Below are positions 44,339 to 53,397 of a stretch of 64,000 nucleotides of DNA, piece after piece (positions within the stretch are counted from its first letter, which is position 1; the number at the start of each line of letters is the position of its first letter). Source of the stretch: Ktedonosporobacter rubrisoli. GTDB lineage: Bacteria; Chloroflexota; Ktedonobacteria; Ktedonobacterales; Ktedonobacteraceae. The stretch covers positions 3,658,001 to 3,722,000 of the forward strand of contig NZ_CP035758.1 of the NCBI RefSeq assembly GCF_004208415.1. The letters are read 5' to 3'. The notes beneath the pieces are model-generated. The model searched no databases. It was given only the letters and a program-made list of their open reading frames with translations, and was not told where the DNA came from. A program made the translations under genes and the position numbers.

Positions 44339-44409
44339 AATTTTATCCTTCTTTGTCGCCGTAAGCTTTCGAGATGCGCCACAATTTGCACCTGTTGGAA
44401 CTGCCCGAT

Positions 44410-44685
44410 CTACTTCATACTAGTTGGTGAGGATAGGTGATGGTCTGGCGCATCGTCGGAAGAACTTGCCGCCTTCTTGCGTGGACCTTTCGGGCCTGGT
44501 TTGCGGGTTGTCTGCAAGAACTGGTTCAGTGAGTCAGTGTAGACAAACCAATCACGCCCCATCTGGAAGCCTTCAAGCTTCTTTTTCCTGAGCAAAGTTG
44601 CAATGTAGTTGGCGCTCAGGGAAGCTTGCTCAGCCGCTTGAGGTGTCGTGATATAATCTCGCTTCTCATCGGGTTCGGTAGTCAT
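44410..44685 (-). CDS. Small helix-turn-helix (excisionase-type) protein
   Basis: A 91-residue protein with an excisionase/MerR-like HTH at about residues 12-60: TTPQAAEQASLSANYIATLL, then LEGFQMGRDWFVYTDSLNQF. The tail is basic and low in complexity (KPGPKGPRKKAA). It may bind DNA as an accessory factor. On the same strand as the XRE-TPR gene and just upstream; also near the IS607-type element, which is on the opposite strand. It may be regulatory for neither; no evidence decides. Confidence 0.75.
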   Translation of the reverse strand: MTTEPDEKRDYITTPQAAEQASLSANYIATLLRKKKLEGFQMGRDWFVYTDSLNQFLQTTRKPGPKGPRKKAASSSDDAPDHHLSSPTSMK

Positions 44686-45024
44686 AGCTTATCCTCACTG
44701 GTCAATCTTTCCTAACGAGTGTAACACAGATAGTCACCCTTGACAAATTAATCACGCATAGTTTATAATTCATTTTAGAGTGATTGATTAGTGATTGTCA
44801 AGACTGAAAGAACTGCACCTGAACAACTGAACAGCATTTCTTGTTTGCTTACGAGTTACCCATCTGTAGGAGCAGGGACAAGCGGCGTGTGCCGCGAAAG
44901 TCAAGCCGCTATATGGTAGGGGCAAGGCAACGAAATGTCACACCTTTAACTGGAATTGAGAAATCATTCTTACTGTACTGCGTCCCCGCGAACGAAGGGT
45001 TTTGTTCACGAAGGGAACGCTTAC
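44686..45024. other. Left flank of the IS607-type element
   Basis: No gene is supported. The stretch includes an AT-rich part with TGATTGATTAGTGATTGTC repeats near 44780-44800 and the upstream region of the recombinase. The end of the element must lie in this stretch; IS607 elements have no terminal inverted repeats, so it cannot be placed by eye. Confidence 0.4.
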
Positions 45025-45654
45025 ATGAAGACAACCTATTCCCCGAAGGATTTCGGGGCGCTTATCGGACGGTCAACGAACACGCTACAACGGTGGGATC
45101 GAGAGGGCCGGTTACGTGCTCATCGATCCCCTGTCAGCAATCGACGGTTTTACACGCATGACCAGTACTTAGCGTACATGGGACTGAACACGGAGGATGA
45201 ACGGCTCACTATCGCCTATACCAGAGTTTCAGGTGTAGCACAAAAGCCTGATCTCACGAACCAAGTCAAGGCGCTAGAGCAGTTCTGCACCGAGCAAGTC
45301 CTTGTTGTTGATGAGTGGATGCAGGATATCGGCAGTGGCCTGAACTACAAGCGTAAACAGTTTAACCACCTGTTTGAACTGATCGAACAAGGCCGGGTTA
45401 AAACCCTCATCCTCGCTCATCGTGATCGATTGGTACGCTTTGGGTACGAATGGTTTGAAGCCTTTTGTGAGCGGCACGGAACGAAAATTGTCGTCATGAA
45501 CAATGAGAAGCTTTCACCGGAAAAAGAGATGGTTGAAGATCTGATCATGATTTGTACCGTTTTTTCTGCGAGGTTCCACGGACTCCGCTCATACAAAAGG
45601 ACATTAGTAAAGGCAGTAACAGGAAATGCTGATAAGCAAGAAAATCCGGCTTGA
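45025..45654 (+). CDS. tnpA: IS607-family serine recombinase (TnpA)
   Basis: A 209-residue recombinase that moves the element. Start chosen at ATG 45025; the longer frame would need TTG at 44956. The N-terminus has a MerR-like HTH (FGALIGRSTNTLQRWDREGR), followed by the serine-recombinase core: catalytic Ser in IAYTRVSGVAQKPD, then VKTLILAHRDRLVRFGYEWF and KIVVMNNEKLSPEKEMVEDL. The length and motif order are normal for the family, and the gene overlaps tnpB by 29 bases. Unlike the copy at 1128-1703 it has no internal stop, so it is probably active. Confidence 0.93.
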   Translation: MKTTYSPKDFGALIGRSTNTLQRWDREGRLRAHRSPVSNRRFYTHDQYLAYMGLNTEDERLTIAYTRVSGVAQKPDLTNQVKALEQFCTEQVLVVDEWMQDIGSGLNYKRKQFNHLFELIEQGRVKTLILAHRDRLVRFGYEWFEAFCERHGTKIVVMNNEKLSPEKEMVEDLIMICTVFSARFHGLRSYKRTLVKAVTGNADKQENPA

Positions 45655-46882
45655 AGTCAGCGACCAGGACGCTGCAACCCTGGAATTTATGCAAGGAAAG
45701 TGCAGGGGCCTCTACAACTGGTGGGTTATGCGCCTACGAGATGGGGAAAAGTGGCCTGGATGGGAAGAGGCCAAGAAGACGCTACAAGCCAGTAAAGAGC
45801 ACGATCCTGAACTAAAGTTTGTCTACGGCAAGCTTCTGCAAGAGGTCTATTTCCGCCTGGATGGCTCAATGAAGGCATTCTTTCGACGGGTCAAAAATGG
45901 TGAAAAGCCCGGTTTTCCGAGGGTACGCCCACGTCACAACTTTTTCACCTTGATCTATCCAGCCATGTACATCCAGGTAGAGGGCTTATCTCTCAGGCTT
46001 CCGACAGGGGGTAAAGGCAAGAACAAGCGTTACCCTGATGTGATTGCCAAGCTCACTGAGGAAGCACCAACGGGCTACAAAGATGTGGCGATATCCAGGG
46101 ATGGACAGGGACATTACTATGCTTCATTTGTCCACGATGAGGAAGAGGAAACACATGAGCACGATGGGGTGCTAGCCATTGACTTAGGTGTGAAGACGCT
46201 TGCAACGGGCGTCAACGAGCAAGGTCGCTTCTATCACATTAATGGCTTCAAGGGTTCACGTTGGTACTGTCGGCAACTGGACAAAATCCGGTCAAAGCGT
46301 GATCGCTGCAAAAAGGGGTCACGTCGGTACAAGCGTTTGAGCCAAGTCTACAAGCGCGTTTCACAGCAGAAACGCAACAAGCAGAACGACTCTCTGCACA
46401 AGGCTAGCCATCTGATAGCCCACAAGCTGGTTGAAAGAACCGTTGTGGTTGGAGACCTTTCTCAACGGCAAATGGTCATGAAAGAGCATCGAGAACGGAA
46501 CAAGCACCTGAATCGAGCAGTGTTTAACGAATGGGGCTTGTACACCTTCATTCAGATGTTGCTCTACAAATGTCAGTTGTACGGAAAAGACCTCCAAATC
46601 TTAGATGAAAGGGATACTTCAAAAACCTGTAGTGGCTGTGGACAGAAGCAAGCAATGCCACTCTGGAAACGAACGTATCGCTGTCCTAATCCTGAATGTC
46701 GCTTAGTGATAGACCGTGATGAGAATAGCGCGGTGAATATCCTCAAGCGGTATCTTGCCCGGCTAGGGCCACACACGGGCGATCCCGTGCGGTGTGCGGA
46801 CGTTTTCACCGCAATCGAAAATCGGTGTGCAGAGGTTTCCAACGCCACCGACCAATGTGTGAATACATTTGAACACATTTAG
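45626..46882 (+). CDS. tnpB: TnpB-family RNA-guided nuclease
   Basis: A 418-residue TnpB, normal length. RuvC-I has Asp in LAIDLGVKTLATG. At RuvC-II, where most TnpB have Glu, the sequence is TVVVGDLSQRQM, with Gly in that place. A Glu does occur just before the zinc finger, in LDERDTSKTCSGCG, where canonical proteins have a small residue. The four-Cys zinc ribbon (CSGC and CPNPEC) and RuvC-III Asp in VIDRDENSAVNI are in place. This relocation of the Glu is known for Fanzor2 and certain TnpB clades, and is also seen in the TnpB at the left edge. The protein probably cuts DNA guided by an RNA from the element's end. Confidence 0.92.
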   Translation: MLISKKIRLEVSDQDAATLEFMQGKCRGLYNWWVMRLRDGEKWPGWEEAKKTLQASKEHDPELKFVYGKLLQEVYFRLDGSMKAFFRRVKNGEKPGFPRVRPRHNFFTLIYPAMYIQVEGLSLRLPTGGKGKNKRYPDVIAKLTEEAPTGYKDVAISRDGQGHYYASFVHDEEEETHEHDGVLAIDLGVKTLATGVNEQGRFYHINGFKGSRWYCRQLDKIRSKRDRCKKGSRRYKRLSQVYKRVSQQKRNKQNDSLHKASHLIAHKLVERTVVVGDLSQRQMVMKEHRERNKHLNRAVFNEWGLYTFIQMLLYKCQLYGKDLQILDERDTSKTCSGCGQKQAMPLWKRTYRCPNPECRLVIDRDENSAVNILKRYLARLGPHTGDPVRCADVFTAIENRCAEVSNATDQCVNTFEHI

Positions 46883-46960
46883 AAAGGCAGTATATCACTA
46901 CAGCAGCACATACTCTAGAATAGGACAAAATAGTGATATTCCAACTCCCTACAAAGTAAA
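46760..46960 (+). ncRNA. Possible guide RNA (omegaRNA/reRNA) region of the IS607 element
   Basis: TnpB proteins use an RNA from the 3' end of their own gene and the element end. In this place the strand has a small hairpin (CACGGG at 46774-46779 and CCCGTG at 46784-46789) and further short pairs near the stop codon. Position and hairpins are suggestive only; the ends are not known. Confidence 0.3.
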
Positions 46961-47162
46961 GCCTTTCAAGTTGTGCCTAAGACAGTGCTAACTCGTCTGG
47001 TATATGGTCCTTGTATCCCCGCTACAACATTTTTCGTTAACACAGAACAGGGGATAGTTGAGGACCGAAATTTTCCTAAATCAGCGATAAAATAAATTTG
47101 TTATTCAACAAATAGCTCTAACCATACAGGCAACAGATACAATGAGAAGAGAGGGAATCACT

Positions 47163-47570
47163 ATGAGTATTATTCATACTACCGCTAACTTTAAGATTAC
47201 TTCCTGGGACCAGACTCCTTATGACGAGCCAGAGAAAGGTTCCCAGTTCTTCCAGGCTAAAGTAAAGAAGATCTTTGAGGGAAATATCGAGGCCGAGAGC
47301 ACAGCTACGCTGCTCATGTGTCAGAGCGAGGGTAATTCTGGCGCTGGTTACGTCGCCACAGAAAGAGTTGTAGGGCGTATCGGCAACCGCTCAGGCAGCT
47401 TTGTTATCCAACATGGCGGAGCAATGGCACATGGCAGCGCTACAGATTCCTTTGGCTACGTAGTACCAGGCTCCGGTACAGACGAGCTGCAAGGAATACG
47501 CGGGCATTGCAGCTTTTATCACGAAGGAGAAGAGGCCACGCTTAGTCTCGACTACGAGATTGTAGAATAA
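47163..47570 (+). CDS. DUF3224-family protein
   Basis: A 135-residue soluble protein of the DUF3224 family, a beta-barrel fold related to allene oxide cyclase. Start set at ATG 47163 after GAGAGGGAA; the ATG at 47142 would overlap that site. Features: TTANFKITSWDQTPYDEPE, RGSFVIQHGGAMA-like central strand and PGSGTDELQGIRGHCSFYHE near the end. The function of the family is not known. It follows the IS607 element by about 280 bases, with no evident partner gene. Confidence 0.82.
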   Translation: MSIIHTTANFKITSWDQTPYDEPEKGSQFFQAKVKKIFEGNIEAESTATLLMCQSEGNSGAGYVATERVVGRIGNRSGSFVIQHGGAMAHGSATDSFGYVVPGSGTDELQGIRGHCSFYHEGEEATLSLDYEIVE

Positions 47571-47942
47571 AAATAGCATAGGCCAATTCATACCTTGGTT
47601 CCAACCAGATTAATATTTATCCAGGTCAAACCCATCTTGACTCTCATCTTTCTCTTCTGTTCTCCAAACGAAAAGAAAGCTCCACGGATATGCAACAAGC
47701 TGCCAACATAGAAAGGTGCGAGGAAGCTATTCCTGCAACACTCACAAGACATCGCCAGGATGGGATAGAAGCTCATCCTGGCAATGAGCAAATTTGCTGT
47801 TTTATCTCCTTCTACAACACAGGGAATGCAAAATGATTGGTGCTATCCATCTTGTTGATCTCTCCCCTCTATTCAAGAGGGAACTTCTTATGCGAACCTG
47901 GCTAGAGACAGGCCGCTCAGTTGCTTACAATATGCTTGCCAT
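47571..47942. other. Intergenic region between convergent genes
   Basis: No gene is supported in these 370 bases. A hairpin at 47754-47782 is the only structure noticed. Confidence 0.5.
47754..47782. terminator. Hairpin between DUF3224 and P450 genes
   Basis: Perfect 9-base arms GCCAGGATG and CATCCTGGC with an 11-base loop, between convergent genes. No T run of note, so a terminator role is only likely. Confidence 0.4.
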
Positions 47943-49136
47943 TCAATTTGTCTGTGGGACAAAGGTCACTGGCATACGTTTAAAACCAAAGAGGGTGGTT
48001 CCTTCAAAAGGCTCCAACGCTGCTCTATCTATTAGACAAAGCTGAGGCAGTTGTTCCAGTAACATTGAAAGGGCGATGGTCGCTTCCATGCGCGCTAGAG
48101 GCGCACCAATACAGAAATGAATACCATGTCCAAAAGTAAGATGTTTATTTGGCGAGCGAGCAACATCAAAACTATCGGGATCTGAAAATTGCGTGCTATC
48201 CCAATTCGCTGATGCCAACCAGGCAAAAATTGCTGCGCCGGCAGGGATGGTTACCTCCGCCAGCTTTACATCTGTTCTGGCCATGCGCGTAATACGCCAG
48301 CCGGGCGCCGCATAGCGGAGCACTTCTTCAATGGCCCCTGGCATAAGCTCAGGTCGTTTACGCAATTGCTCTATCAATCCAGGTTGCCCATCAAAACACC
48401 AGATGCCACTGCTCAACAGGTTAGTTGTTGTGAGATGGCCAGCGAGTAAAAGTATCCGACAAAAATTGACTCTCTCCTCCATACTCAAACGTTTGCCTTC
48501 CATCTCAACAGCAAGCAGGTCACTCATCATATCTTCCTTTGGATTGCTCTGCCTCTCCTTTAGAGCCTCCTCAAGATATTCTTTTAGCTCTTCATAGGTA
48601 TGTTCGATATCGTCAGTTTCTAACGCCAGATCTGGACGAAAAAGCTCCGCATCATCTACCTGATGATTCAGTAACACATCAGTCCAACGCTTAAAAAGCG
48701 AGCGATCAGACGCAGGTACGCCCAGCATCTCAGCAATAACAATGGTCGGTAGCTGGTAAGCAAAATCTGCTACCAGATCCATCTGGCCCTTGAAACGAAT
48801 TTTATCAAGCAGCTCTTGTGTGAGAACGGCTATCCGCTCCGAGAGACGTGCGAGAGCTCGTGGTGTGAATGCATACGCTACGAGATTGCGATATTGCTTA
48901 TGGCGAGGCGGGTCCATAGATAATATGCTTGATCCTGCAGCAGAAGACGTTTTTGGTTTCTCTGAGCTAAAGCTGGCATAGTCGGTAATTACTCGATACA
49001 CATCATTGTAGCGAAATACATGCCAGCATCCACTCCTTTCATCTAGCCAAACAGGGCATGTCTCACGCATCTGCCGAAGCCAGGAATGCTGCCGATAAAA
49101 ATCTTCAACTGATCGTAATGTATGTAACATAAGCAA
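47943..49136 (-). CDS. Cytochrome P450
   Basis: A 397-residue bacterial P450. The heme loop FGHGIHFCIGAPLARMEA is fully canonical and ExxR is EEVLRYAAP. The I-helix reads LLLAGHLTTTNLLSSG: the Thr is present but the usual acid before it is Leu, which suggests altered proton delivery. Typical redox-partner-dependent P450 of the CYP107/109 type. The membrane gene at 49169-49876 is 32 bases upstream and probably in the same transcript. Substrate unknown. Confidence 0.93.
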   Translation of the reverse strand: MLMLHTLRSVEDFYRQHSWLRQMRETCPVWLDERSGCWHVFRYNDVYRVITDYASFSSEKPKTSSAAGSSILSMDPPRHKQYRNLVAYAFTPRALARLSERIAVLTQELLDKIRFKGQMDLVADFAYQLPTIVIAEMLGVPASDRSLFKRWTDVLLNHQVDDAELFRPDLALETDDIEHTYEELKEYLEEALKERQSNPKEDMMSDLLAVEMEGKRLSMEERVNFCRILLLAGHLTTTNLLSSGIWCFDGQPGLIEQLRKRPELMPGAIEEVLRYAAPGWRITRMARTDVKLAEVTIPAGAAIFAWLASANWDSTQFSDPDSFDVARSPNKHLTFGHGIHFCIGAPLARMEATIALSMLLEQLPQLCLIDRAALEPFEGTTLFGFKRMPVTFVPQTN

Positions 49137-49168
49137 AACTTCCTTCCTTTTAATTTCTAATTTTGCTT

Positions 49169-49876
49169 TTATCTACTTCTTTTCTTCTTTATGATTGATA
49201 TTCCCATTTTGCGCACGATAACGCAAAGAAATATCAAGAAGCCATAAAAGCTGTAACTAACGATAGGTGATATAGCTAAAAAGTGCGTTATATCCAGCGT
49301 AAATAGTAGGTAGACTCGTACCCCAGCTTCTAAGAGTAATCCTGGTCCCCATATAAATGAGTAGAGATATACTTTCGAGCGTACGTCAGGAGAACATTGC
49401 CACTGTATCTTAAAGTAAGCCAGCCTCTTTCCATCATGCGCGGCCATGAGATATCTCACGATGTAGTACATGAACGGCCTGGATAACGGTAGCGAGGCGA
49501 TGATGATCAGGCCGATGGGAGCAGTAAGCAGTAGATCGCGCAACAGATACAATTTCCCATAGCCGCTGAGAGTAGAAAGAAGCAAGGACCCGACTATTGC
49601 AAACAAAGCAAAGCCGGCCAGGAAGTCTATGTGCTTGTGTCGTATTATCCCTATGAGTATAGAGATGATCGACGGTATACCGGTTGCAACTAGAGCAATA
49701 AAATCAGAAAGGCCGATAGCTTGTTTCAATATACTCCAGATAAGAATAGGCAATACACCATTAATAATAATTCCAGGAATGAAATCCTTGATATGGGCCG
49801 TTCCCTGAATATCGGGCTTATATTCTACTTTTGAGAGATGGCGTTTATCTTCCACCTTATGCATTCCATTCTTCAA
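49169..49876 (-). CDS. VC0807-like integral membrane protein
   Basis: A 235-residue membrane protein with about six predicted spans and a short cytosolic N-terminus. The opening of the membrane part, IIINGVLPILIWSILKQAIG, and the layout fit the VC0807 family, of unknown function. TTG 49876 is the likely start, after GGGAG about ten bases upstream; ATG 49864 is the other choice. It overlaps nothing and leads the two-gene unit with the P450. Confidence 0.75.
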   Translation of the reverse strand: MKNGMHKVEDKRHLSKVEYKPDIQGTAHIKDFIPGIIINGVLPILIWSILKQAIGLSDFIALVATGIPSIISILIGIIRHKHIDFLAGFALFAIVGSLLLSTLSGYGKLYLLRDLLLTAPIGLIIIASLPLSRPFMYYIVRYLMAAHDGKRLAYFKIQWQCSPDVRSKVYLYSFIWGPGLLLEAGVRVYLLFTLDITHFLAISPIVSYSFYGFLIFLCVIVRKMGISIIKKKRSR

Positions 49877-50533
49877 AGTCAGCTATGCTCCCTTTTATCA
49901 TCTTTACCTTTTTATTTAGCAGCATTAAACGTTAACTGATGCACCTTTTATAAAACCAATGCAAACGCTACGAAGTTGCCTGCATCTGCTTTTTCTTGTA
50001 TTTGTATTCTGCTCAAGAGAAGTATAGCGAGAACAGGATGGAAGCGCATCGCCTTCAGGTTTGATTCTAGTTTGATTTTTTCGATCCCATTTTTCGTCCC
50101 AGGGTTTGATGCACCTCAACATTTTAAATCACAAAGAGGCTTCAAGAAATTTCTTATTTCAGTTCGTTCAACTCTTTTGCCGCTGCCAGCAGGGCGCCGA
50201 ACATCGTTGTACCAGGACCAATAAAAATTCTTCTTGAAGCATGTTAAGAAGCCAGGCGGCAAATCTCTTTAGATGAGTAGCATAGACGAACTGCTAAGTT
50301 TTAGCGAACGTTGTAGCCTGTATCATGAAAGGCATGAGGCTATCTTCATGCCCAATTATTTGGAACGCATTCCTGTGCATTACCTAACGCTCGCTAAAAT
50401 ATGCGAATTAAATGGGACAAGGAGAGGCTTTCCTTTTCTTATCATGCAGCGGCTTGAATGCCAGATACCCTCTAGATGCTGCGATTGCCAGTAATCCAGA
50501 GGGTATCACTTCTCATGAGCCCTTCTTAAAAGC
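49877..50533. other. Intergenic region containing a LysR gene remnant
   Basis: No intact gene is supported. The only recognisable item is the remnant at 50140-50245. The rest, including a 73-residue plus-strand frame near 50273-50494, has no family resemblance. Confidence 0.5.
50140..50245 (-). pseudogene. 3' end of a LysR-type regulator gene (remnant)
   Basis: The minus strand encodes LQEEFLLVLVQR, which matches LKEEFVFALVQR near the C-terminus of the LysR protein at 53398-54312, and base similarity continues to the end of that gene (the CTGAA-x-x-AAGAAATTTC region). The frame is disturbed afterwards (SAPCWQRQKS then stop), so this is a short degenerate copy. It lies about 290 bases downstream of the PLP enzyme gene. 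Confidence 0.7.
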
Positions 50534-51760
50534 TCAACTCTTTTGCATTGTCTTGTAGACGTTAGCTAGCTCATCTAAAGCAATCTCAATATCAGATGCT
50601 GTAGTAAAAAAATGAGGGGCTAACCTTATCACATCCGCACGAGCTGAAACTATAATATTGCGCCTGGACAGTTCCGTTTCGATAGCATGACTATGTGGGC
50701 CTACGCGTATAGCAGTGGAGGCGCCTTTCTTGTTTATATCTAGAGGGCTTGCCACTTCAAGCCCTCGCGCTTGCGCTCCCTCTATCACCAGTTGTGATAA
50801 ATTTTGAACATGGGGATATATATTAGCTACCCCTACCTTGTCTATAAGCTGCATTCCTGCTCGCGCTATATAACCGGCCATGACAGGAGGCGTCCCCATA
50901 TCAAATCTCCGTGCACCTGGCGCGAAATCTAGCTTTGTCGCATCAAAATTAAATGGGTTAACTCTGCCAAACCAACCTGTCATACCAGGCTGCAAATCCT
51001 CACTTAAACCGTGGCGCACATACATAAACGCAATGCCAGGAACGCCCAACAGATATTTAAGGTTGCCTGAAACCACAATATCAGCTCCACATTCTCTTAC
51101 ATCCAGCGGCACTGTCCCTAAGCCTTGATAGGCATCAACAAGGAGAAGCGCCCCATGACGATGCGCAACATCCGCCAGTTCGCGCAGGTTCTGTAAGGCA
51201 GCATTATAGTAGGATACCTGATGAACACTAAGAATGGCCACGCCCTGCTCCTGTGCCAGATCCTCTTGCCGCTCTATCTGATGTCCCTGTGTTGACATGC
51301 TTTGTTCATAGCCGGAAGAGGCAACCCGCAAATGAGGCTCTATGACTTCCTCGGTATAGAATCCTCCAGGAGCTTCCACAAATGTTACTTCGATTTGTCC
51401 ACGCTGCGCTCTTGCCAGCCAGGCATGGCCAACAGTAGGAAACTCATTGACAGTTGCCACAACTCTCTTACGTCCATAGATTGGCAAACAACTTGCAATG
51501 GCAGAGATAGTATCGGATACGCTACTCATAACACTGATATCTTCCACAGAAGCGCCTATGAGTTTCGCGAACTCGGCCTTCGCCAGCTCGATTTCGTTCA
51601 TCCAGGCTTGCCAGTTCATTCCGTCTTCTAGTAACGTTTGCTTATACCTATCAAGCGCTCCTAATGTCTCTGTAGATAGTGGAGCTTGTGAACAGTTAGC
51701 AAGATGGATCTTTGACTGTAGTAGCGGGAAATTTGAACGATACTGTTCAGGATTTAACAT
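50534..51760 (-). CDS. PLP-dependent enzyme, aminotransferase class V / kynureninase-like
   Basis: A 408-residue fold-type I PLP enzyme of the class V group (cysteine desulfurase, kynureninase relatives). Features are VSSVSDTISAIASCLPIYGR, the Asp-x-x-Gln motif LLLVDAYQGLGTVPLDVREC that holds the cofactor, and the Schiff-base lysine in VVSGNLKYLLGVPGIAF. Start ATG 51760 follows AAGGAGAT. It overlaps the stop of the amino-acid permease gene by 14 bases, so the two genes are one unit: substrate uptake and breakdown or exchange. I cannot choose the substrate; kynurenine or a related amino acid is a guess. Confidence 0.88.
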   Translation of the reverse strand: MLNPEQYRSNFPLLQSKIHLANCSQAPLSTETLGALDRYKQTLLEDGMNWQAWMNEIELAKAEFAKLIGASVEDISVMSSVSDTISAIASCLPIYGRKRVVATVNEFPTVGHAWLARAQRGQIEVTFVEAPGGFYTEEVIEPHLRVASSGYEQSMSTQGHQIERQEDLAQEQGVAILSVHQVSYYNAALQNLRELADVAHRHGALLLVDAYQGLGTVPLDVRECGADIVVSGNLKYLLGVPGIAFMYVRHGLSEDLQPGMTGWFGRVNPFNFDATKLDFAPGARRFDMGTPPVMAGYIARAGMQLIDKVGVANIYPHVQNLSQLVIEGAQARGLEVASPLDINKKGASTAIRVGPHSHAIETELSRRNIIVSARADVIRLAPHFFTTASDIEIALDELANVYKTMQKS

Positions 51761-53144
51761 ACCTGGATCTCCTTCGGCTTATTGCATACAAACCTAGCAA
51801 GATAGCAATACATGGAACTCCTGCATACCAGGCAAAGCTCCAATCTGCACTGATCAGCATGGTGAGCAGAACAGCTGATAGCAACAAGGTCCCAACAATA
51901 GGCACAACCGGGAAAAATGGGGCTTTCACTGGCAGCGCGCGACCTTGCCATTTGCGACGAAAAAAGAAAAATGTGATAAATATCATTAACCAGACAAACA
52001 TTCCGCCAAATATCGATACTCCAAAAATAATACCCCATGCATTTGGAGTCAGTAAGTTCAGCGCTACTGCTATGAGCAACCCAAAGCTGGAGAGCAATAA
52101 TGCATTCAATGGCACTTGCGCTTGTGTCACCTCTCCTAATTTGCGTGGAGCATAACCGCCTCGTGAGAGAGAAAAAATCATACGTGTGCAAGAATAGAGA
52201 TTTGTGTTCATGCTCGAAAGGGCTGCAGTAATGACTACAAAGTTCATAATATCTGCTGCCGCTGGAACACCAACCCGGGCCAGGGCCAGCACAAATGGGC
52301 TCCCGGTCACTATCTGTGCTCCTGTTTTCGTCCACGGCACTATCGCTACAATGAGAGCAAGAGAAAATATATAAAATAGGAGTAAGCGCAGCAACATAGT
52401 CCGCATTGCCAGAGGAACTGCATGTTCGGGATTCTCTGCCTCTCCTGCAGTGATAGCTACAATCTCCACACCGTAAAAACTAAATACTCCCACAAGTACA
52501 CCTAACCACACACCAGCCCAGCCATGGGGAAGAAAGCCACCAACGCTTACATAATTATGCATGGCCGATCCAACGCCGTTAATACCAAAAATTAAGATAC
52601 AGCCCACAATTATAAAAGCGACTATGGCTATAACTTTGATCATCGCGAACCAGTATTCGATAGTTCCAAATACATGCACGGAACGCGCATTAACAAAAAT
52701 TAGCGCTGCCGAGAAAATAACTACCCAGATCCAGGCAGGTATCGCCGAAAACCAGAAGCTCATATATAGAGCAGCAGCTGTGGCCTCACCTCCAATCGCT
52801 AATACTTGAGCCACCCAATACATATAGCGTACAAGAAATCCCGCCCAGGGCCCAATGTAGCGCTCAGCATAAACACCAAAAGATCCCGCTGTGGGATGCG
52901 CTACAGCCATTTCAGATAGGCAAAACATCAGTAGGTACGCAATTATAGCGGAGATAATATAACTGATGATAACGCCAGGACCGGCATAACCTACAGCCAG
53001 TCCAGAGCCCAGGAAAAGCCCTGTACCTATCGCACCACCAATTGCAATCATTGTAATCTGGCCGGTTCGTAGTTTTCGAGCCAGTCCACCCTCTTGTCCG
53101 GATGTCGATACGGACTTCTCTGCTTTCTCGCTTTGTGTTTCCAT
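51747..53144 (-). CDS. Amino-acid permease (APC family)
   Basis: A 465-residue permease with about 12 spans. Start set at ATG 53144 (METQSEKAEKSVST), after AAAGGA; the longer frame reaching 53228 lacks a ribosome-binding site. The amino-acid-transporter signature GQITMIAIGGAIGTGLFLGS is at TM1, followed by AGPGVIISYIISAIIAYLLM. It probably imports an amino acid. It overlaps the PLP enzyme by 14 bases and is followed upstream by a LysR gene (53398-54312) on the same strand. Confidence 0.92.
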   Translation of the reverse strand: METQSEKAEKSVSTSGQEGGLARKLRTGQITMIAIGGAIGTGLFLGSGLAVGYAGPGVIISYIISAIIAYLLMFCLSEMAVAHPTAGSFGVYAERYIGPWAGFLVRYMYWVAQVLAIGGEATAAALYMSFWFSAIPAWIWVVIFSAALIFVNARSVHVFGTIEYWFAMIKVIAIVAFIIVGCILIFGINGVGSAMHNYVSVGGFLPHGWAGVWLGVLVGVFSFYGVEIVAITAGEAENPEHAVPLAMRTMLLRLLLFYIFSLALIVAIVPWTKTGAQIVTGSPFVLALARVGVPAAADIMNFVVITAALSSMNTNLYSCTRMIFSLSRGGYAPRKLGEVTQAQVPLNALLLSSFGLLIAVALNLLTPNAWGIIFGVSIFGGMFVWLMIFITFFFFRRKWQGRALPVKAPFFPVVPIVGTLLLSAVLLTMLISADWSFAWYAGVPCIAILLGLYAISRRRSRYVKS

Positions 53145-53397
53145 AGTAGTAATCCTTTCATATTTTGACTTTCCCGTGCTCTTTCCAAGATGCGAGACAA
53201 TCATCAGGCATAATCTACTACAGGCCAAACTTTAAAACGTAAAAAACCATCTCCTTCTCCAGGTAAGCAGTACTAAAATAAGGGTAACTATTTCTTCTAT
53301 CATCCTAATAATTATTATATTACCTTAAACTCCGCCTGTTTACTAGGGATCACAAGTCTCATCAGACAAGAGGCCAGGCCAAAGAAAAAGACGTGGA

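Larger units (their letters stand above)
45025..46882 (+). mobile_element. IS607-type insertion element with intact recombinase and TnpB
   Basis: A serine recombinase gene followed by an overlapping tnpB on the same strand is the layout of IS607-family elements. Both frames are complete. True boundaries, about 100-300 bases beyond the genes at each end, were not defined. Confidence 0.8.

Noticed and set aside
50273..50494. 73-codon plus-strand frame
   Set aside because: No ribosome-binding site or family resemblance; lies in a region with a decayed gene.
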